Source: an uncultured Verrucomicrobiota bacterium (GTDB lineage: Bacteria > Verrucomicrobiota > Verrucomicrobiia > Verrucomicrobiales > Verrucomicrobiaceae). From it: a DNA stretch of 64,000 nt. The position numbers were made by a program, and so were the translations under genes. Shown in pieces: positions 27,546-35,939 of the stretch. Every line of letters begins with the position of its first letter. Positions within the stretch are counted from its first letter, which is position 1. The notes beneath the pieces are model-generated. The model did no database searches. It was not told where the DNA came from and was given only the letters and a program-made list of their open reading frames with translations. The DNA lies in NCBI GenBank assembly GCA_903838675.1, contig CAILZI010000234.1, positions 1 through 64,000 of the forward strand. The letters are read 5' to 3'.

Positions 27546-28316
27546 TCAGGACGGGATGCCTGCATCCCGGAGAGCAGGGAACTGACTCCGCCAGGCGCGG
27601 AGAACGGCTGGGTCGATCTGGGCGCTGATGACACGCTCCTGCTCGGCGGCGTCGGCGATGATGAGGCCGTGGGGATCGACGACGATGCTGCGACCGGTGT
27701 AGGTGAACTCGGGGTCGGTGCCGCAACGGTTCACACCAATGACGTAGGCGAGGTTTTCGATGGCGCGTGCCTGGAGCAATGTGATCCAGTGCTGAATGCG
27801 TTTCACCGGCCAGGCGGCGATGAAGACAAGCACCTCTGCTCCAGCGCGGATGGTGCTGCGGGCGAGTTCAGGAAAACGCAGATCATAGCAGATGAGCGGG
27901 GCGATGCGCAGTCCTTGCCATTCAAAAAGGCTGATGCCGGTGCCTGCCAGGTGGACCTGATTTTCGCCGCCCAGGCTGAAGGGATTGTTCTTCGTGTAAC
28001 GAGCGAGGACGCTGCCATCCGGAGCGATGACGAGGGATTGGTTCATGCCGCGACCGTCGCTGGCTGATGTCACGACGCCACCGATGACACAGCTTTGGTA
28101 TTGCGCCGCCATTTCGCGCAGGAACTGCTCGGTTGGACCCTTCTCAGGCTCAGCGGTGACGGCGAGGTTCATGCTAAAACCAGTGGAAAAGGTCTCAGGC
28201 AGGATGATGAGCGATCCTGGGAGAGGAGAGGCGCGTTCGATCAACTGGCGCGCCTTGTCATGATTGGCAGAGCGATCTTCCCAGACGGAGTCTATTTGCA
28301 CGAGGTGGACATTCAT
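27546..28316 (-). CDS. Carbon-nitrogen hydrolase (nitrilase superfamily, omega-amidase-like)
   Basis: A 256-aa protein with the complete Glu-Lys-Cys triad: E41 in ILPETFSTGF, K109 in RYTKNNPFSLGGE and C143 in PLICYDLRFPEL. This variety resembles YafV/omega-amidase enzymes that deamidate 2-oxoglutaramate or related amides. The C-terminal part contains the GRSIVVDPHG strand. The start codon overlaps the stop of the MFS gene by 4 bp (ATGA), so the hydrolase is translated coupled to the transporter, which suggests uptake and hydrolysis of the same amide. The substrate is inferred. Confidence 0.87.
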   Translation of the reverse strand: MNVHLVQIDSVWEDRSANHDKARQLIERASPLPGSLIILPETFSTGFSMNLAVTAEPEKGPTEQFLREMAAQYQSCVIGGVVTSASDGRGMNQSLVIAPDGSVLARYTKNNPFSLGGENQVHLAGTGISLFEWQGLRIAPLICYDLRFPELARSTIRAGAEVLVFIAAWPVKRIQHWITLLQARAIENLAYVIGVNRCGTDPEFTYTGRSIVVDPHGLIIADAAEQERVISAQIDPAVLRAWRSQFPALRDAGIPS

Positions 28317-29572
28317 AGGCGTTCTTTGGTGGCTCCTGGACGGAGGCGGTCGGTGGATTCAGAATTACTGCGAGCGCGGACACCGATGAAACAGCTGGCT
28401 GAGAGGATGGTGATGCCGCAGACGATGGCAAAGGTGTCGAACGACATGACTTTAATCATGGCGAAAGCCAGGGAGGGGGCAATAAGGCCGCGCACGCCGG
28501 TGAGAAATGTATGGACGCTCATGTACTCGGCGACGGCGTGTTTGTCGGCAAGTTTAGTGACCCAGAGCGCCCAAGTGACGTTGCCACCTGCATTGGCCAT
28601 GCCCCACAAGCCCATGCCAAAGGTCCACCAGAAGAGGCTGTGCCCAAGAAAGAAACACAGGATGCCGGCGGCAAAGAAGACATTCAGCACCGCACGCACT
28701 GTGAAGAGATGGAAGCGGTCATAGACCAGTCCCCAGGGATAGGAAAACACCACGCGGGCCAGTACTGGCACCACCCCGGTGATCCAGGCGACATTGAACT
28801 CGCTCAGATTGATGCCGTGTCGTGGGTTGGCGAGGTATTCGACGAACAGGCATGCCGCCGCGAGATTACCGATGCCCATCATCATCCAGGAGATGAGCAA
28901 TGTTCGGAAGTCGCGGTCTTCACGCACCCAGCGCATGGAACTCCAGAGGCTGGTGCTGGAGTTTTCCGGTGCCTCCCATTCTGTAATCGGCAGGCCATAG
29001 GTCCAGAAGCCCGAGATGAAGCCACTGGCTGCAAAGGACCACAACAACCAGGTGTAGTTCCCGATGTCCCATCCGAGCAGCTTGCCACCTACAAAGCCAA
29101 AGCAGACCGCAGCTGCTGCCCGTGTGACACCGGTGACAGCATAAAGCTTGCCGCGTTTTTCGGCGGGGTAGTTGATGCGGTAAATCTGCGTCATCAGGGG
29201 GATCTGCATGGTCAGGCAGAACAAGCCAAGGCTCAGCCCCCCAATGTAAAGCAAAGGGCTGTGTGGAAACGCCGCTGAAACAGCCATGCAACCACCGCCT
29301 AGCAGCTGCACCTTTGCTGCTGTGCGTGCGATGGTGCTTTTGGCCCGGAGCAGGAGCGGCACCACGAACAAGCTGGCTACCATGCCGCCACTGGTGGCGC
29401 TGAGAAAGACGGATTTTGCCACATCACTCATGTGAAACACCCGCACGGCGATGAGCATGCCAAAGGTGGCGGTCAGGGTGTCAATGACTCCCGAAGGGAT
29501 CGAGCGCCACAACTCGTTGCGCAAAGTTCGGGAGGTGATGGCATCAGCTTCATTCACGCGGGCTATTCGCAT
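28313..29572 (-). CDS. Major facilitator superfamily transporter
   Basis: A 419-aa polytopic membrane protein with about 12 hydrophobic helices. The start taken is the ATG at 29570-29572; a TTG two codons upstream is less likely. It lacks a strongly diagnostic substrate motif. Linked to the nitrilase-like hydrolase through a 4-bp ATGA overlap, so it may import or export a nitrogenous compound handled by that enzyme. A perfect 13-bp hairpin ends 8 bp before its start codon, and may control its expression. Confidence 0.85.
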   Translation of the reverse strand: MRIARVNEADAITSRTLRNELWRSIPSGVIDTLTATFGMLIAVRVFHMSDVAKSVFLSATSGGMVASLFVVPLLLRAKSTIARTAAKVQLLGGGCMAVSAAFPHSPLLYIGGLSLGLFCLTMQIPLMTQIYRINYPAEKRGKLYAVTGVTRAAAAVCFGFVGGKLLGWDIGNYTWLLWSFAASGFISGFWTYGLPITEWEAPENSSTSLWSSMRWVREDRDFRTLLISWMMMGIGNLAAACLFVEYLANPRHGINLSEFNVAWITGVVPVLARVVFSYPWGLVYDRFHLFTVRAVLNVFFAAGILCFFLGHSLFWWTFGMGLWGMANAGGNVTWALWVTKLADKHAVAEYMSVHTFLTGVRGLIAPSLAFAMIKVMSFDTFAIVCGITILSASCFIGVRARSNSESTDRLRPGATKERL

Positions 29573-29580
29573 GAACAACG

Positions 29581-29612
29581 ATGCGCGTCCAGCACAGAGG
29601 CTGGACGCGCAT
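29581..29612 (-). promoter_or_regulatory. Perfect 13-bp hairpin just upstream of the MFS start codon
   Basis: Positions 29581-29593 pair perfectly with 29600-29612 around a 6-nt loop. A second hairpin (7-bp stem, 29633-29652) precedes it on the minus strand, between the GYF-like gene and the transporter gene. There is no T tract, so a simple intrinsic terminator is less likely. Alternatives are a processing or attenuation element or an mRNA leader structure. Confidence 0.45.
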
Positions 29613-29658
29613 CAGACAAGGAGACAAGAGATGCGAGGCACAGTGGCCTCGCGCCACA

Positions 29659-29916
29659 TCAGGCGGCTTTTTTGGACTTCTTCGCAGCAGGGGCTTTGGC
29701 AGCAGGAGCCTTCTCAGCAGGTTTCTTGACCAGTTTTGGCGCAGGCATCGGAACGACAGTCAGCCATTCCTGATAATGAACCCAGCTTTCACTACCTTCA
29801 TCGCGAAGGTAATCAGTTTCAGTGAGGATGCCGCGCTTCTGGAAATCGAGGATTTCCTTCTTAGCGAAGGGGCCAAATTCAACGAATGCGCGACTGAGGT
29901 AAACGAGGTCTTTCAT
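29659..29916 (-). CDS. Small GYF_2-like domain protein with Lys/Ala/Pro-rich tail
   Basis: An 85-aa protein. The first 55 residues (FGPFAKKEILDFQKRGILTE, then ESWVHYQEWL) resemble the GYF_2 fold, a small protein-binding module. The rest is a basic, low-complexity tail of Ala, Pro and Lys (pattern KAPAAK) like histone H1-type or nucleoid-associated tails. It may bind nucleic acid or a protein partner. No signal peptide or membrane helix is present. A hairpin pair lies just downstream, before the MFS gene. Confidence 0.6.
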   Translation of the reverse strand: MKDLVYLSRAFVEFGPFAKKEILDFQKRGILTETDYLRDEGSESWVHYQEWLTVVPMPAPKLVKKPAEKAPAAKAPAAKKSKKAA

Positions 29917-30104
29917 GGTATGTTTTTATTGGTTTGTAGGTTTCGGGGGACAGGGCCGTAACATCACATGAGCTGTGGAACAAGCAGCAATCTTGCCACA
30001 GTTCCACAATAAGTGGGGTGAATAATTGATGCCTAATTTTTGCTTTAATTAAGCCATGTCTGCTTGCGACACCCAGTACTGGCCTCTAGTTTATATGACA
30101 ATTA

Positions 30105-31124
30105 ATGATTATTTGCCTCGAATCGTCCATCCTCGGCGGGTACCTTTGCAACGAGGTACCCGGGTTGGTTACAGGTGTGTTGCATCTCGCAGGTCAGAAT
30201 CAGCCCGTACGACTCGAATTGGTGGGGAATTTTCTGCGCGACATCGCTGGCTGCCGGGTGGATTTTCATAATCCGCTTCCAAATGCCAATGAAGACCATG
30301 TGGATGCCATCTCGGCCCTGCAGCATGGATACAGCGGATTGATGACTGCCTCCTCTCGCGTGGTGAAACTCCCTCGCCGCAGGTCACAATCTGGCACGGT
30401 CTGTACTTTGCCTGAGCAACCTGGATTGAAAAACCTGCTGTTCTTTGAATGGTTTAATCACGATCACCAGCGCATTCTGATTCAGTCCTGGCATTTGCAG
30501 CTGCGTGTCTCGTCACCGCGCTGGCAACTGACAAAGGATGAAGAGGCGGCCTTGCTGCGCCAGAACCGTGCCCGACGAAAGCATTTCCTGCTAGGTGCCA
30601 GCCGCAATTCAAAATCTGCAGACGCTTTGCACAGTCCTGGTTTTGACGACCCCTTTCAACCCGCCAAACCGGGGAGTGATCCTTTTGGCGCGGTCAAGCG
30701 TGATCCTGCCGTCGAGCCACCACGTAAAACGCCCGCCAAGGCGCAGGGCAGCGCCGATCTGGACCCCGTTGCACGTTCTGCAGCGCTGGCCAAGGAGCTT
30801 AGGCGCTTTCAAAGCCTGCTCGTTTTCAATGAGGAAGTCCGCACCCGCCCGGCGGTCCTGCGTTTGCTGTCCACAGTGGCGGATCTGGCAGCGCATCTCA
30901 TTCATGTGTTGCGTCAGTTTGCCCAGGCGGAAAAAGACCAGTGGCAGTTTTTGGTGGTCGATCTTGAACAAAGCCTGCCCCTGTTTGCGGCCGCCTTAAA
31001 TGCCACGGACAAGCTGGTGCAGCAGCATCCCCAAGGGGCTGACATGGAATGGTTGGCCGGCGTACAGGCCAGCCTGCTCAACATTGAGCTGCGTATGCGT
31101 GAACTGCTTGGACTGTTGCGGTGA
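30105..31124 (+). CDS. Conserved protein of unknown function, two-part
   Basis: A 339-aa soluble protein. The N-terminal half (about 1-155) has a conserved-looking core with GNFLRDIAGCRVDFHNP and FFEWFNHDHQRILIQSW. A variable Pro/Lys/Ser-rich linker (about 160-225) follows, then an all-alpha C-terminal half with long amphipathic helices. I do not recognise the family. The start at ATG 30105 is followed within codons 11-20 by a perfect 8-bp inverted repeat (30137-30144 with 30155-30162), which could be an mRNA hairpin. No other start candidate keeps the N-terminal domain whole. Confidence 0.55.
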   Translation: MIICLESSILGGYLCNEVPGLVTGVLHLAGQNQPVRLELVGNFLRDIAGCRVDFHNPLPNANEDHVDAISALQHGYSGLMTASSRVVKLPRRRSQSGTVCTLPEQPGLKNLLFFEWFNHDHQRILIQSWHLQLRVSSPRWQLTKDEEAALLRQNRARRKHFLLGASRNSKSADALHSPGFDDPFQPAKPGSDPFGAVKRDPAVEPPRKTPAKAQGSADLDPVARSAALAKELRRFQSLLVFNEEVRTRPAVLRLLSTVADLAAHLIHVLRQFAQAEKDQWQFLVVDLEQSLPLFAAALNATDKLVQQHPQGADMEWLAGVQASLLNIELRMRELLGLLR

Positions 31125-31171
31125 AGGTGAGAGGGAGTTGATCCGCACAGTGCTTGCGTCTAGCATGCACC

Positions 31172-31741
31172 ATGCGTCTTTCACATTATGCCCTGGCACT
31201 TACGATTATTTTGCTCGCCATTACAGGTTATCTGGCTTGGGAGGCCCAGGAGGAGGCCAAAGGTGCACGCAAAGAGCTCGAACTGGTGCGCAGGCAGCAG
31301 GCAGCCCACGAGATGGCCATGCCTGCGAAGCCCGACACCGTGACAAATTTACCGCCGCCACCGGATGTGCCGGTGCCCACAGTGCCGCCTTTGGCTGGAA
31401 GCAACCTGATGCCAGGAACTCCGCCTGCCTATGTTTCCCCGGCAGCTGCCGCCGCACCTTTGACAGATCTACAAAAGCAGCTTTTGGGCATGCCTGCGTT
31501 TGCTAAAGTGATTGAAGTCCAAAACGACCAGGGCTTTGCCGTGATCAGTGCCGGAAGAGACAAACAGCTGGCCAGTGGGATGAAATTCGATGTTCGACGT
31601 GGCAACGGGCTGGTGGGTCGTGTGATCGTGGGGGAAACCATTGAAGCAGCAGAGGCGGTCGTGGATATCGACAACACGGTCGCGATCCCAGGTGTTCGTA
31701 TTGAAGCTGGCGACGAGTTGATTCCGGCGATTCGGAAATAA
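31172..31741 (+). CDS. Membrane-anchored protein with C-terminal beta-barrel-like domain
   Basis: A 189-aa protein from the ATG at 31172. One N-terminal membrane helix (about 8-25) and a short coiled coil (30-50, EEAKGARKELELVRRQQ) are followed by a proline-rich linker (about 60-105). The C-terminal domain is SH3/MreC-like, with the pattern VISAGRDKQLASGMKFDVRR, then GLVGRV. This architecture resembles periplasmic envelope-spacer proteins; a role is not assignable. It precedes tlyA by 12 bp. Confidence 0.55.
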   Translation: MRLSHYALALTIILLAITGYLAWEAQEEAKGARKELELVRRQQAAHEMAMPAKPDTVTNLPPPPDVPVPTVPPLAGSNLMPGTPPAYVSPAAAAAPLTDLQKQLLGMPAFAKVIEVQNDQGFAVISAGRDKQLASGMKFDVRRGNGLVGRVIVGETIEAAEAVVDIDNTVAIPGVRIEAGDELIPAIRK

Positions 31742-31753
31742 AGATCTTCCAAG

Positions 31754-32488
31754 ATGCCGCGTGAACGTCTTGATCTCGCCTTGGTGAAACTTGGCATTGT
31801 GCCCTCTCGCGAACAGGCTAAACGGCTGATCATGGCTGGTGAGGTCAGTGTCATGGGCAAACGCATCACTCAACCGGGATGGTTGGTTGCAGAGCGCCAG
31901 CAGATCGTCGTGCGGGAGCGCCCTAAATTTGTCAGCCGCGGCGGATTGAAGCTTGAAGGTGCGCTGGCACATTTTGGCATTGATGTGGCTGGCATGACCG
32001 CACTTGACGTGGGGGCATCCACGGGAGGATTCACTGATTGCCTGCTCCAACGCGGGGCTGTGAAAGTCTTCGCTTTCGATGTCGGCACCAATCAACTCGC
32101 CTGGAAAATTCGCAGCGATCCACGGGTGGTCTCGCGGGAGCAGTTCAACCTCCGCCACATGCGTCGGGAAGATGTTGGCCAAGAGGTGGACATCCTGGTG
32201 GCCGATCTCTCCTTTATATCCCTGACCTTGGTCCTGCCTGCGGTTTTGCAGGTGTTGCGGTCAGGTGGACAGGGCTTGGTTCTGATCAAGCCACAGTTTG
32301 AGCTTTCACGCGAGGAGGTTGGCAAGGGCGGCATCGTGCGTGAACCGGAATTGCATGCTAAAGCCTGTGCACGAATCGAAGAGTTCGTGCGCTCGAAGCC
32401 GGAACTGGAATGGCGGGGGATGATTGAGTCCTCCATTCAAGGAACGGACGGTAATCGAGAGTTTTTGGCTTGGTTTGGCAGGCACTAA
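31754..32488 (+). CDS. tlyA: TlyA-family rRNA (cytidine-2'-O)-methyltransferase
   Basis: A 244-aa protein. An S4 RNA-binding domain (about 1-60, with RLDLALVKLGIVPSREQAKRLI) precedes a Rossmann methyltransferase of the FtsJ/RrmJ type, whose SAM site is DVGASTGGFTDCLLQRGA (about 85-102). Later motifs ADLSFIS and LIKPQFE match TlyA. Homologues methylate 16S and 23S rRNA, and some also show hemolysin-like annotations that are historical. The SRGGLKLEGAL segment links the two domains as usual. Confidence 0.92.
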   Translation: MPRERLDLALVKLGIVPSREQAKRLIMAGEVSVMGKRITQPGWLVAERQQIVVRERPKFVSRGGLKLEGALAHFGIDVAGMTALDVGASTGGFTDCLLQRGAVKVFAFDVGTNQLAWKIRSDPRVVSREQFNLRHMRREDVGQEVDILVADLSFISLTLVLPAVLQVLRSGGQGLVLIKPQFELSREEVGKGGIVREPELHAKACARIEEFVRSKPELEWRGMIESSIQGTDGNREFLAWFGRH

Positions 32489-32571
32489 TGCACAAGGTGG
32501 AATTAATAATGAGTGGCGATTCGCCCTGAATTATCAAATATGAGACGCTTGCCTGATTGGTTTACGGAAAT

Positions 32572-32600
32572 TTGACAAATTATGGTTGCATCTTTGCAAT
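32572..32600 (+). promoter_or_regulatory. Sigma70-like promoter for the pilin-like gene
   Basis: TTGACA at 32572-32577, a 17-bp spacer and TGCAAT at 32595-32600 (4 of 6 matches to TATAAT). The stretch is AT-rich, unlike its surroundings. It lies 37 bp upstream of the start codon at 32637, giving a leader of about 30 nt. Confidence 0.55.
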
Positions 32601-32636
32601 AAATATCATAAATGACCATCATAGATAAAAGCAGTC

Positions 32637-33062
32637 ATGAAAACTTTCGCCCTCGCATCCAACCAACAAAGAGTTCGCTCTGCGTTCAGCCTTTTTGAGG
32701 TCTTGATGTTTGTTGCCATTATTGGAGTGATGGTGGCAATGACGGTGCCGATGTTTGGCCAGAACGATGCCGTCTATGCTGCTCGCGATCGTCGCAATGC
32801 TCAGGAACTGTGCTCGACTTGCATGATGGCTCAGGCGGCAGATTTGAATTTCGTGCAGGATGACAGTGTGATTGACACGATTCATGCCATCGTCCGCGGC
32901 GGCATATCGGTGCGTGGAGCAATGCGGGGCCGGGTTTTTGTTGTTCCAGGTCTTAGCGAGGAAGACATCCAAGGGGCGGCGAAATACCTTTTGATTCAAG
33001 ACGGTCAGCTGATGTATACGACCACTGAGACGACGGCTACTTCTGGAAACCAGCGCCTCTAA
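32637..33062 (+). CDS. Type IV pilin/pseudopilin-like protein
   Basis: A 141-aa protein. The N-terminus has a short basic leader followed by SAFSLFEVLMFVAIIGVMVA, the class III signal pattern of pilins (GF-x-L-x-E in the consensus; here A precedes the F, and E is at +5). A globular domain of about 100 residues follows. Prepilin peptidase would cut before the Phe. No assembly genes are adjacent, so it may belong to a type II secretion or type IV pilus system elsewhere. The CSTC motif (about 60-64) is unusual for a pilin globular head. Confidence 0.7.
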   Translation: MKTFALASNQQRVRSAFSLFEVLMFVAIIGVMVAMTVPMFGQNDAVYAARDRRNAQELCSTCMMAQAADLNFVQDDSVIDTIHAIVRGGISVRGAMRGRVFVVPGLSEEDIQGAAKYLLIQDGQLMYTTTETTATSGNQRL

Positions 33063-33241
33063 CAGTATCATTTTGGAAGAAAGGAATCACTTGCCTGCCA
33101 GGCAGAGGGAATGGTTGGTGTCTCTGGCGAGCCAAAGAGGTAGCATCGCTTAAATCTGCTGAAAGCTGACAAGTTGCAGCCTTGAATTGCCGCGTGTTTT
33201 ACCTTGCCTGTGGCCATCGGTTCCATCAGCATGAGGGCTTC

Positions 33242-33649
33242 ATGAATTCTGCATTCGTAAAAAAGAACTGGTATTTTTTCACCCCGGCTGTCATCATCAT
33301 TATTCCGGCACTGATGGTTGTGTTTTGTACCGTCAACTATGGTTATTCCGTCCCGGATTCCATCAATGCAGTGTTCCATGTAGGATCCACAGGTACGCGC
33401 TACGCCATGGGGTTTTCTGAACACAAATTCAAGATGGTAAAGCCCGGCATGGATGGCAGAACAGTCTTTAACACCATCAAAAACCCTATGGAAGGCAACG
33501 ACCCGAGTGCTGATGTTGCCAGCTGGCGTTACAGCCTTCCTACCAGTGGGGCTGGGTATTATCACGAGCGCACCATTGTTTTCGTGAAGGATAAAAATGG
33601 CATACCGCGGGTCAAACAGCGCATCAGTCGTTTTCACACAGCGAATTGA
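33242..33649 (+). CDS. Small membrane-anchored protein of unknown function
   Basis: A 135-aa protein from the ATG at 33242. One strongly hydrophobic helix (about 12-32, starting FFTPAVIIII) is followed by an extracytoplasmic domain with the pattern FKMVKPGMDGRTVFNTIKNP, loosely reminiscent of BamE/SmpA-type domains. The similarity is weak and I would not name it. An upstream in-frame ATG at 33182 would add 20 residues that do not look like a signal or a domain. It lies 38 bp before the LysM lipoprotein gene. Confidence 0.55.
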   Translation: MNSAFVKKNWYFFTPAVIIIIPALMVVFCTVNYGYSVPDSINAVFHVGSTGTRYAMGFSEHKFKMVKPGMDGRTVFNTIKNPMEGNDPSADVASWRYSLPTSGAGYYHERTIVFVKDKNGIPRVKQRISRFHTAN

Positions 33650-33687
33650 TTCATGCGCGAAACTGGCGAAAGTGACATCCCCCACGC

Positions 33688-34164
33688 ATGAATCATTGTA
33701 CGCCATTGCTGCTCAGAGCCTGTTTGATCTTCCCGCTGTTATTGCTGGCCGCGTGTGAGAATTCTGCACACATCAAGGGGCTTCCCAAAGACCTGCCGGT
33801 CATCAATTTGCATGGCTCGCCAAACACGCCTGCTCATACAATGGGACATGCTGATTATCCTTTTGCGGAAAACGGTGATTACAAAAGTGATTGGGCTGCA
33901 GAAGGCGGGCAGGGGGCTGGCATGGACTACTCCTCATGGCGTTCTTCCCATGGCGGATCGTCCTCGCATGGCTCTTCCAAGAAAAAAACTTCTTCCAAAT
34001 CCGGTGGCAAGACTTCCCACAAAGGAGGATCTTACACTATCAAGAGCGGTGATAATCTGGGGGCCATCGCACGCAGGCACGGCACCACGGTGGCGAAACT
34101 CAAGGCCGCAAACGGGATGTCTTCCGATAAGATCCGTGCGGGCAGAACGCTTAAAATTCCCTAG
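33688..34164 (+). CDS. LysM-domain lipoprotein
   Basis: A 158-aa protein. The signal peptide ends in LAAC (Cys23), a lipobox, so the protein should be outer- or inner-membrane-anchored. A low-complexity Ser/Gly/His/Lys-rich linker (about 85-112) leads to a C-terminal LysM domain (about 114-158), with YTIKSGDNLGAIARRHGTT and a final RTLKIP strand. It probably binds peptidoglycan. The stop codon TAG overlaps the GTG start of the following amidase gene by one base, so the two are almost certainly co-expressed and act on the cell wall together. Confidence 0.82.
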   Translation: MNHCTPLLLRACLIFPLLLLAACENSAHIKGLPKDLPVINLHGSPNTPAHTMGHADYPFAENGDYKSDWAAEGGQGAGMDYSSWRSSHGGSSSHGSSKKKTSSKSGGKTSHKGGSYTIKSGDNLGAIARRHGTTVAKLKAANGMSSDKIRAGRTLKIP

Positions 34165-34787
34165 TGGTCGTGCATTGTCTCTCCTCACGCATCGCTGCTT
34201 GGTTTCTGGCGCTGATCGTGGGCGGTGCGGCGGTTGGGTGGTGCGCTGAGCCGGTGCGTTTTTCAACGGTGGTGATTGATGCGGGCCACGGTGGCAAGGA
34301 TGGCGGTTCCGTCAGGAATGGTTTGGTCGAAAAAAAGCTCTGCCTCGATGTCGCGAAGCGCGTTGAAACAGCACTTAAATCTAAGGGCCTTAAAGTCGTC
34401 ATGACCAGGCGCACCGATGCTTTTGTGGAGCTTGAACAGCGGGCGCGCATCGCCAATCGCATGTCCTCGTCTGTCTTTGTCAGCATACATTTCAATGGCA
34501 GTCGAAAAACCAGCATCTCCGGTGGGGAGGTGTATTACCGCAGTTCTCGCGGCAAATTATTTGCCTTGGCCATCAGTCGTTCGATCAAAAGCAGGGTTGC
34601 GGGCGGCGTGCGTGGCATTTTTTACGCTGACTTCAAGGTTTTGCGTGAGACCACGATGCCTGCCGTGCTCGTCGAATGCGGTTACCTCAGCAACAAGCGC
34701 GAGGCCCTGCGCTGCGCTGATCCTGCGCATCGACAGAAGGTTGCAGACGCCATTGTCAGCGGTCTGCTGGCCACCAGGGCCAAATGA
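34164..34787 (+). CDS. N-acetylmuramoyl-L-alanine amidase (Amidase_3)
   Basis: A 207-aa exported enzyme that cuts the bond between MurNAc and the L-alanine of the peptide stem. The start is a GTG sharing its first base with the stop of the LysM gene. A hydrophobic N-terminal segment (about 10-27) is followed by the Zn-binding fold: VVIDAGHGGKDGG (His), a Glu in GLVEKKL, SIHFNGS (His) and the catalytic Glu in VECGYLSN. The length suits a minimal Amidase_3 domain without a regulatory insertion helix or LysM of its own; the neighbouring LysM protein may supply wall targeting. Confidence 0.9.
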   Translation: MVVHCLSSRIAAWFLALIVGGAAVGWCAEPVRFSTVVIDAGHGGKDGGSVRNGLVEKKLCLDVAKRVETALKSKGLKVVMTRRTDAFVELEQRARIANRMSSSVFVSIHFNGSRKTSISGGEVYYRSSRGKLFALAISRSIKSRVAGGVRGIFYADFKVLRETTMPAVLVECGYLSNKREALRCADPAHRQKVADAIVSGLLATRAK

Positions 34788-34890
34788 TGGCCATGCAGCT
34801 TTCATTTCTTTTGAAAGTTTGCATGTGCGAGGCATCTGCGTGGCATTTGACGAAGCCCCCGCCGTGGTGGATGGAATAAGGTAGATTTCT

Positions 34891-35901
34891 ATGTCAGCCC
34901 CAGTTCTCAGCGCCAGCAACCCTGTCTTTCCGTTTCATCTCGTGCGGGCTGACTTGGAACGCGTGGAAACCGCCATTCTCGAGCAAGCGCGTGCGTTTGA
35001 TCCCGGGGTCGAAGGTTATGTGAGTTATGTTTGCAAAACATCGGGGAAGCGCATCCGGCCTGCTTTGGCCGTGCTCGCCGGCGGTGCCACGGGGGGCACT
35101 CACGAAGGGCACACACGTCTCTCTGTCATTCTCGAACTCGTCCATATTGCGTCCCTGGTTCATGATGACATCATGGATGGTGCGGATATTCGCCGTGCCC
35201 AGCCGACCGCCGTCGCGAAATGGGGCAGCAGCCTCAGCGTCCTGCTGGGGGACAGCCTCTTTGCCTATGCGCTTGAGCTTGCCACGGAGTTCGAAGACAC
35301 CCATGTTTGTCGCACCATCGCCCGTGCCTCGCGTGACGTCTGCACTGGCGAAATTCTGCAAACCCAGCGCCGCTTTGATTTCAATCTCTCCGTCACTGAT
35401 TATCTCAAGATGATCGAGATGAAGACTGCCGCGCTGTTTGCCGCTGCCAGCGAACTCGGGGCACGTCTCAATCATCAGCCCGATTCCGTTCAGTCTGCTC
35501 TGCGCGACTACGGCCTCAAGCTTGGCACTGCCTACCAGATCTACGACGACTGCCTCGACATCGTTGGTGACGAAAAAACCGTCGGCAAAACGCTCCGCAC
35601 CGATCTCGCCCGCGGCAAGCTCACGCTGCCCGTCCTGTATCTTCTCGAGAGTGCCACCGATGCGCAGAAGCAAAAGCTCAACCGCATGCTGCTCAAAGGC
35701 GAGCCGATGGACACCACCATTCTCGCAGGCATCGCCGACTACGAAGGAGCCGTCGAACGTGCCGTCAAATTCGCGCAAAACATGCTTCTCGAAGCCCGCG
35801 CCGATTTGGTCTGCCTTAAAGTTTCGCCACACAAACAGGCGCTCGAAGACATCGTTGGTTATCTGCACAGCCTGCTGGATCAGTGCCGGGCGCTTCATTG
35901 A
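34891..35901 (+). CDS. Polyprenyl diphosphate synthase (long-chain type)
   Basis: A 336-aa trans-isoprenyl diphosphate synthase. The first aspartate-rich motif is DDIMD (D92, D93, D96) followed by RRAQPT, and the second is DDCLD near residue 215. GKRIRPAL near residue 52 binds the diphosphate. It condenses IPP units onto an allylic primer to form the chain for a quinone or carrier lipid. The length and motif type fit octaprenyl/heptaprenyl synthases (IspB/HepT-like). It depends on the MEP pathway, whose genes dxr and dxs are elsewhere in this window. The start at 34891 is supported by the N-terminal family alignment. Confidence 0.9.
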   Translation: MSAPVLSASNPVFPFHLVRADLERVETAILEQARAFDPGVEGYVSYVCKTSGKRIRPALAVLAGGATGGTHEGHTRLSVILELVHIASLVHDDIMDGADIRRAQPTAVAKWGSSLSVLLGDSLFAYALELATEFEDTHVCRTIARASRDVCTGEILQTQRRFDFNLSVTDYLKMIEMKTAALFAAASELGARLNHQPDSVQSALRDYGLKLGTAYQIYDDCLDIVGDEKTVGKTLRTDLARGKLTLPVLYLLESATDAQKQKLNRMLLKGEPMDTTILAGIADYEGAVERAVKFAQNMLLEARADLVCLKVSPHKQALEDIVGYLHSLLDQCRALH

Positions 35902-35939
35902 TCGCCCACTTAAAAATTGTGTAAAGTGCGCGCCGATTC

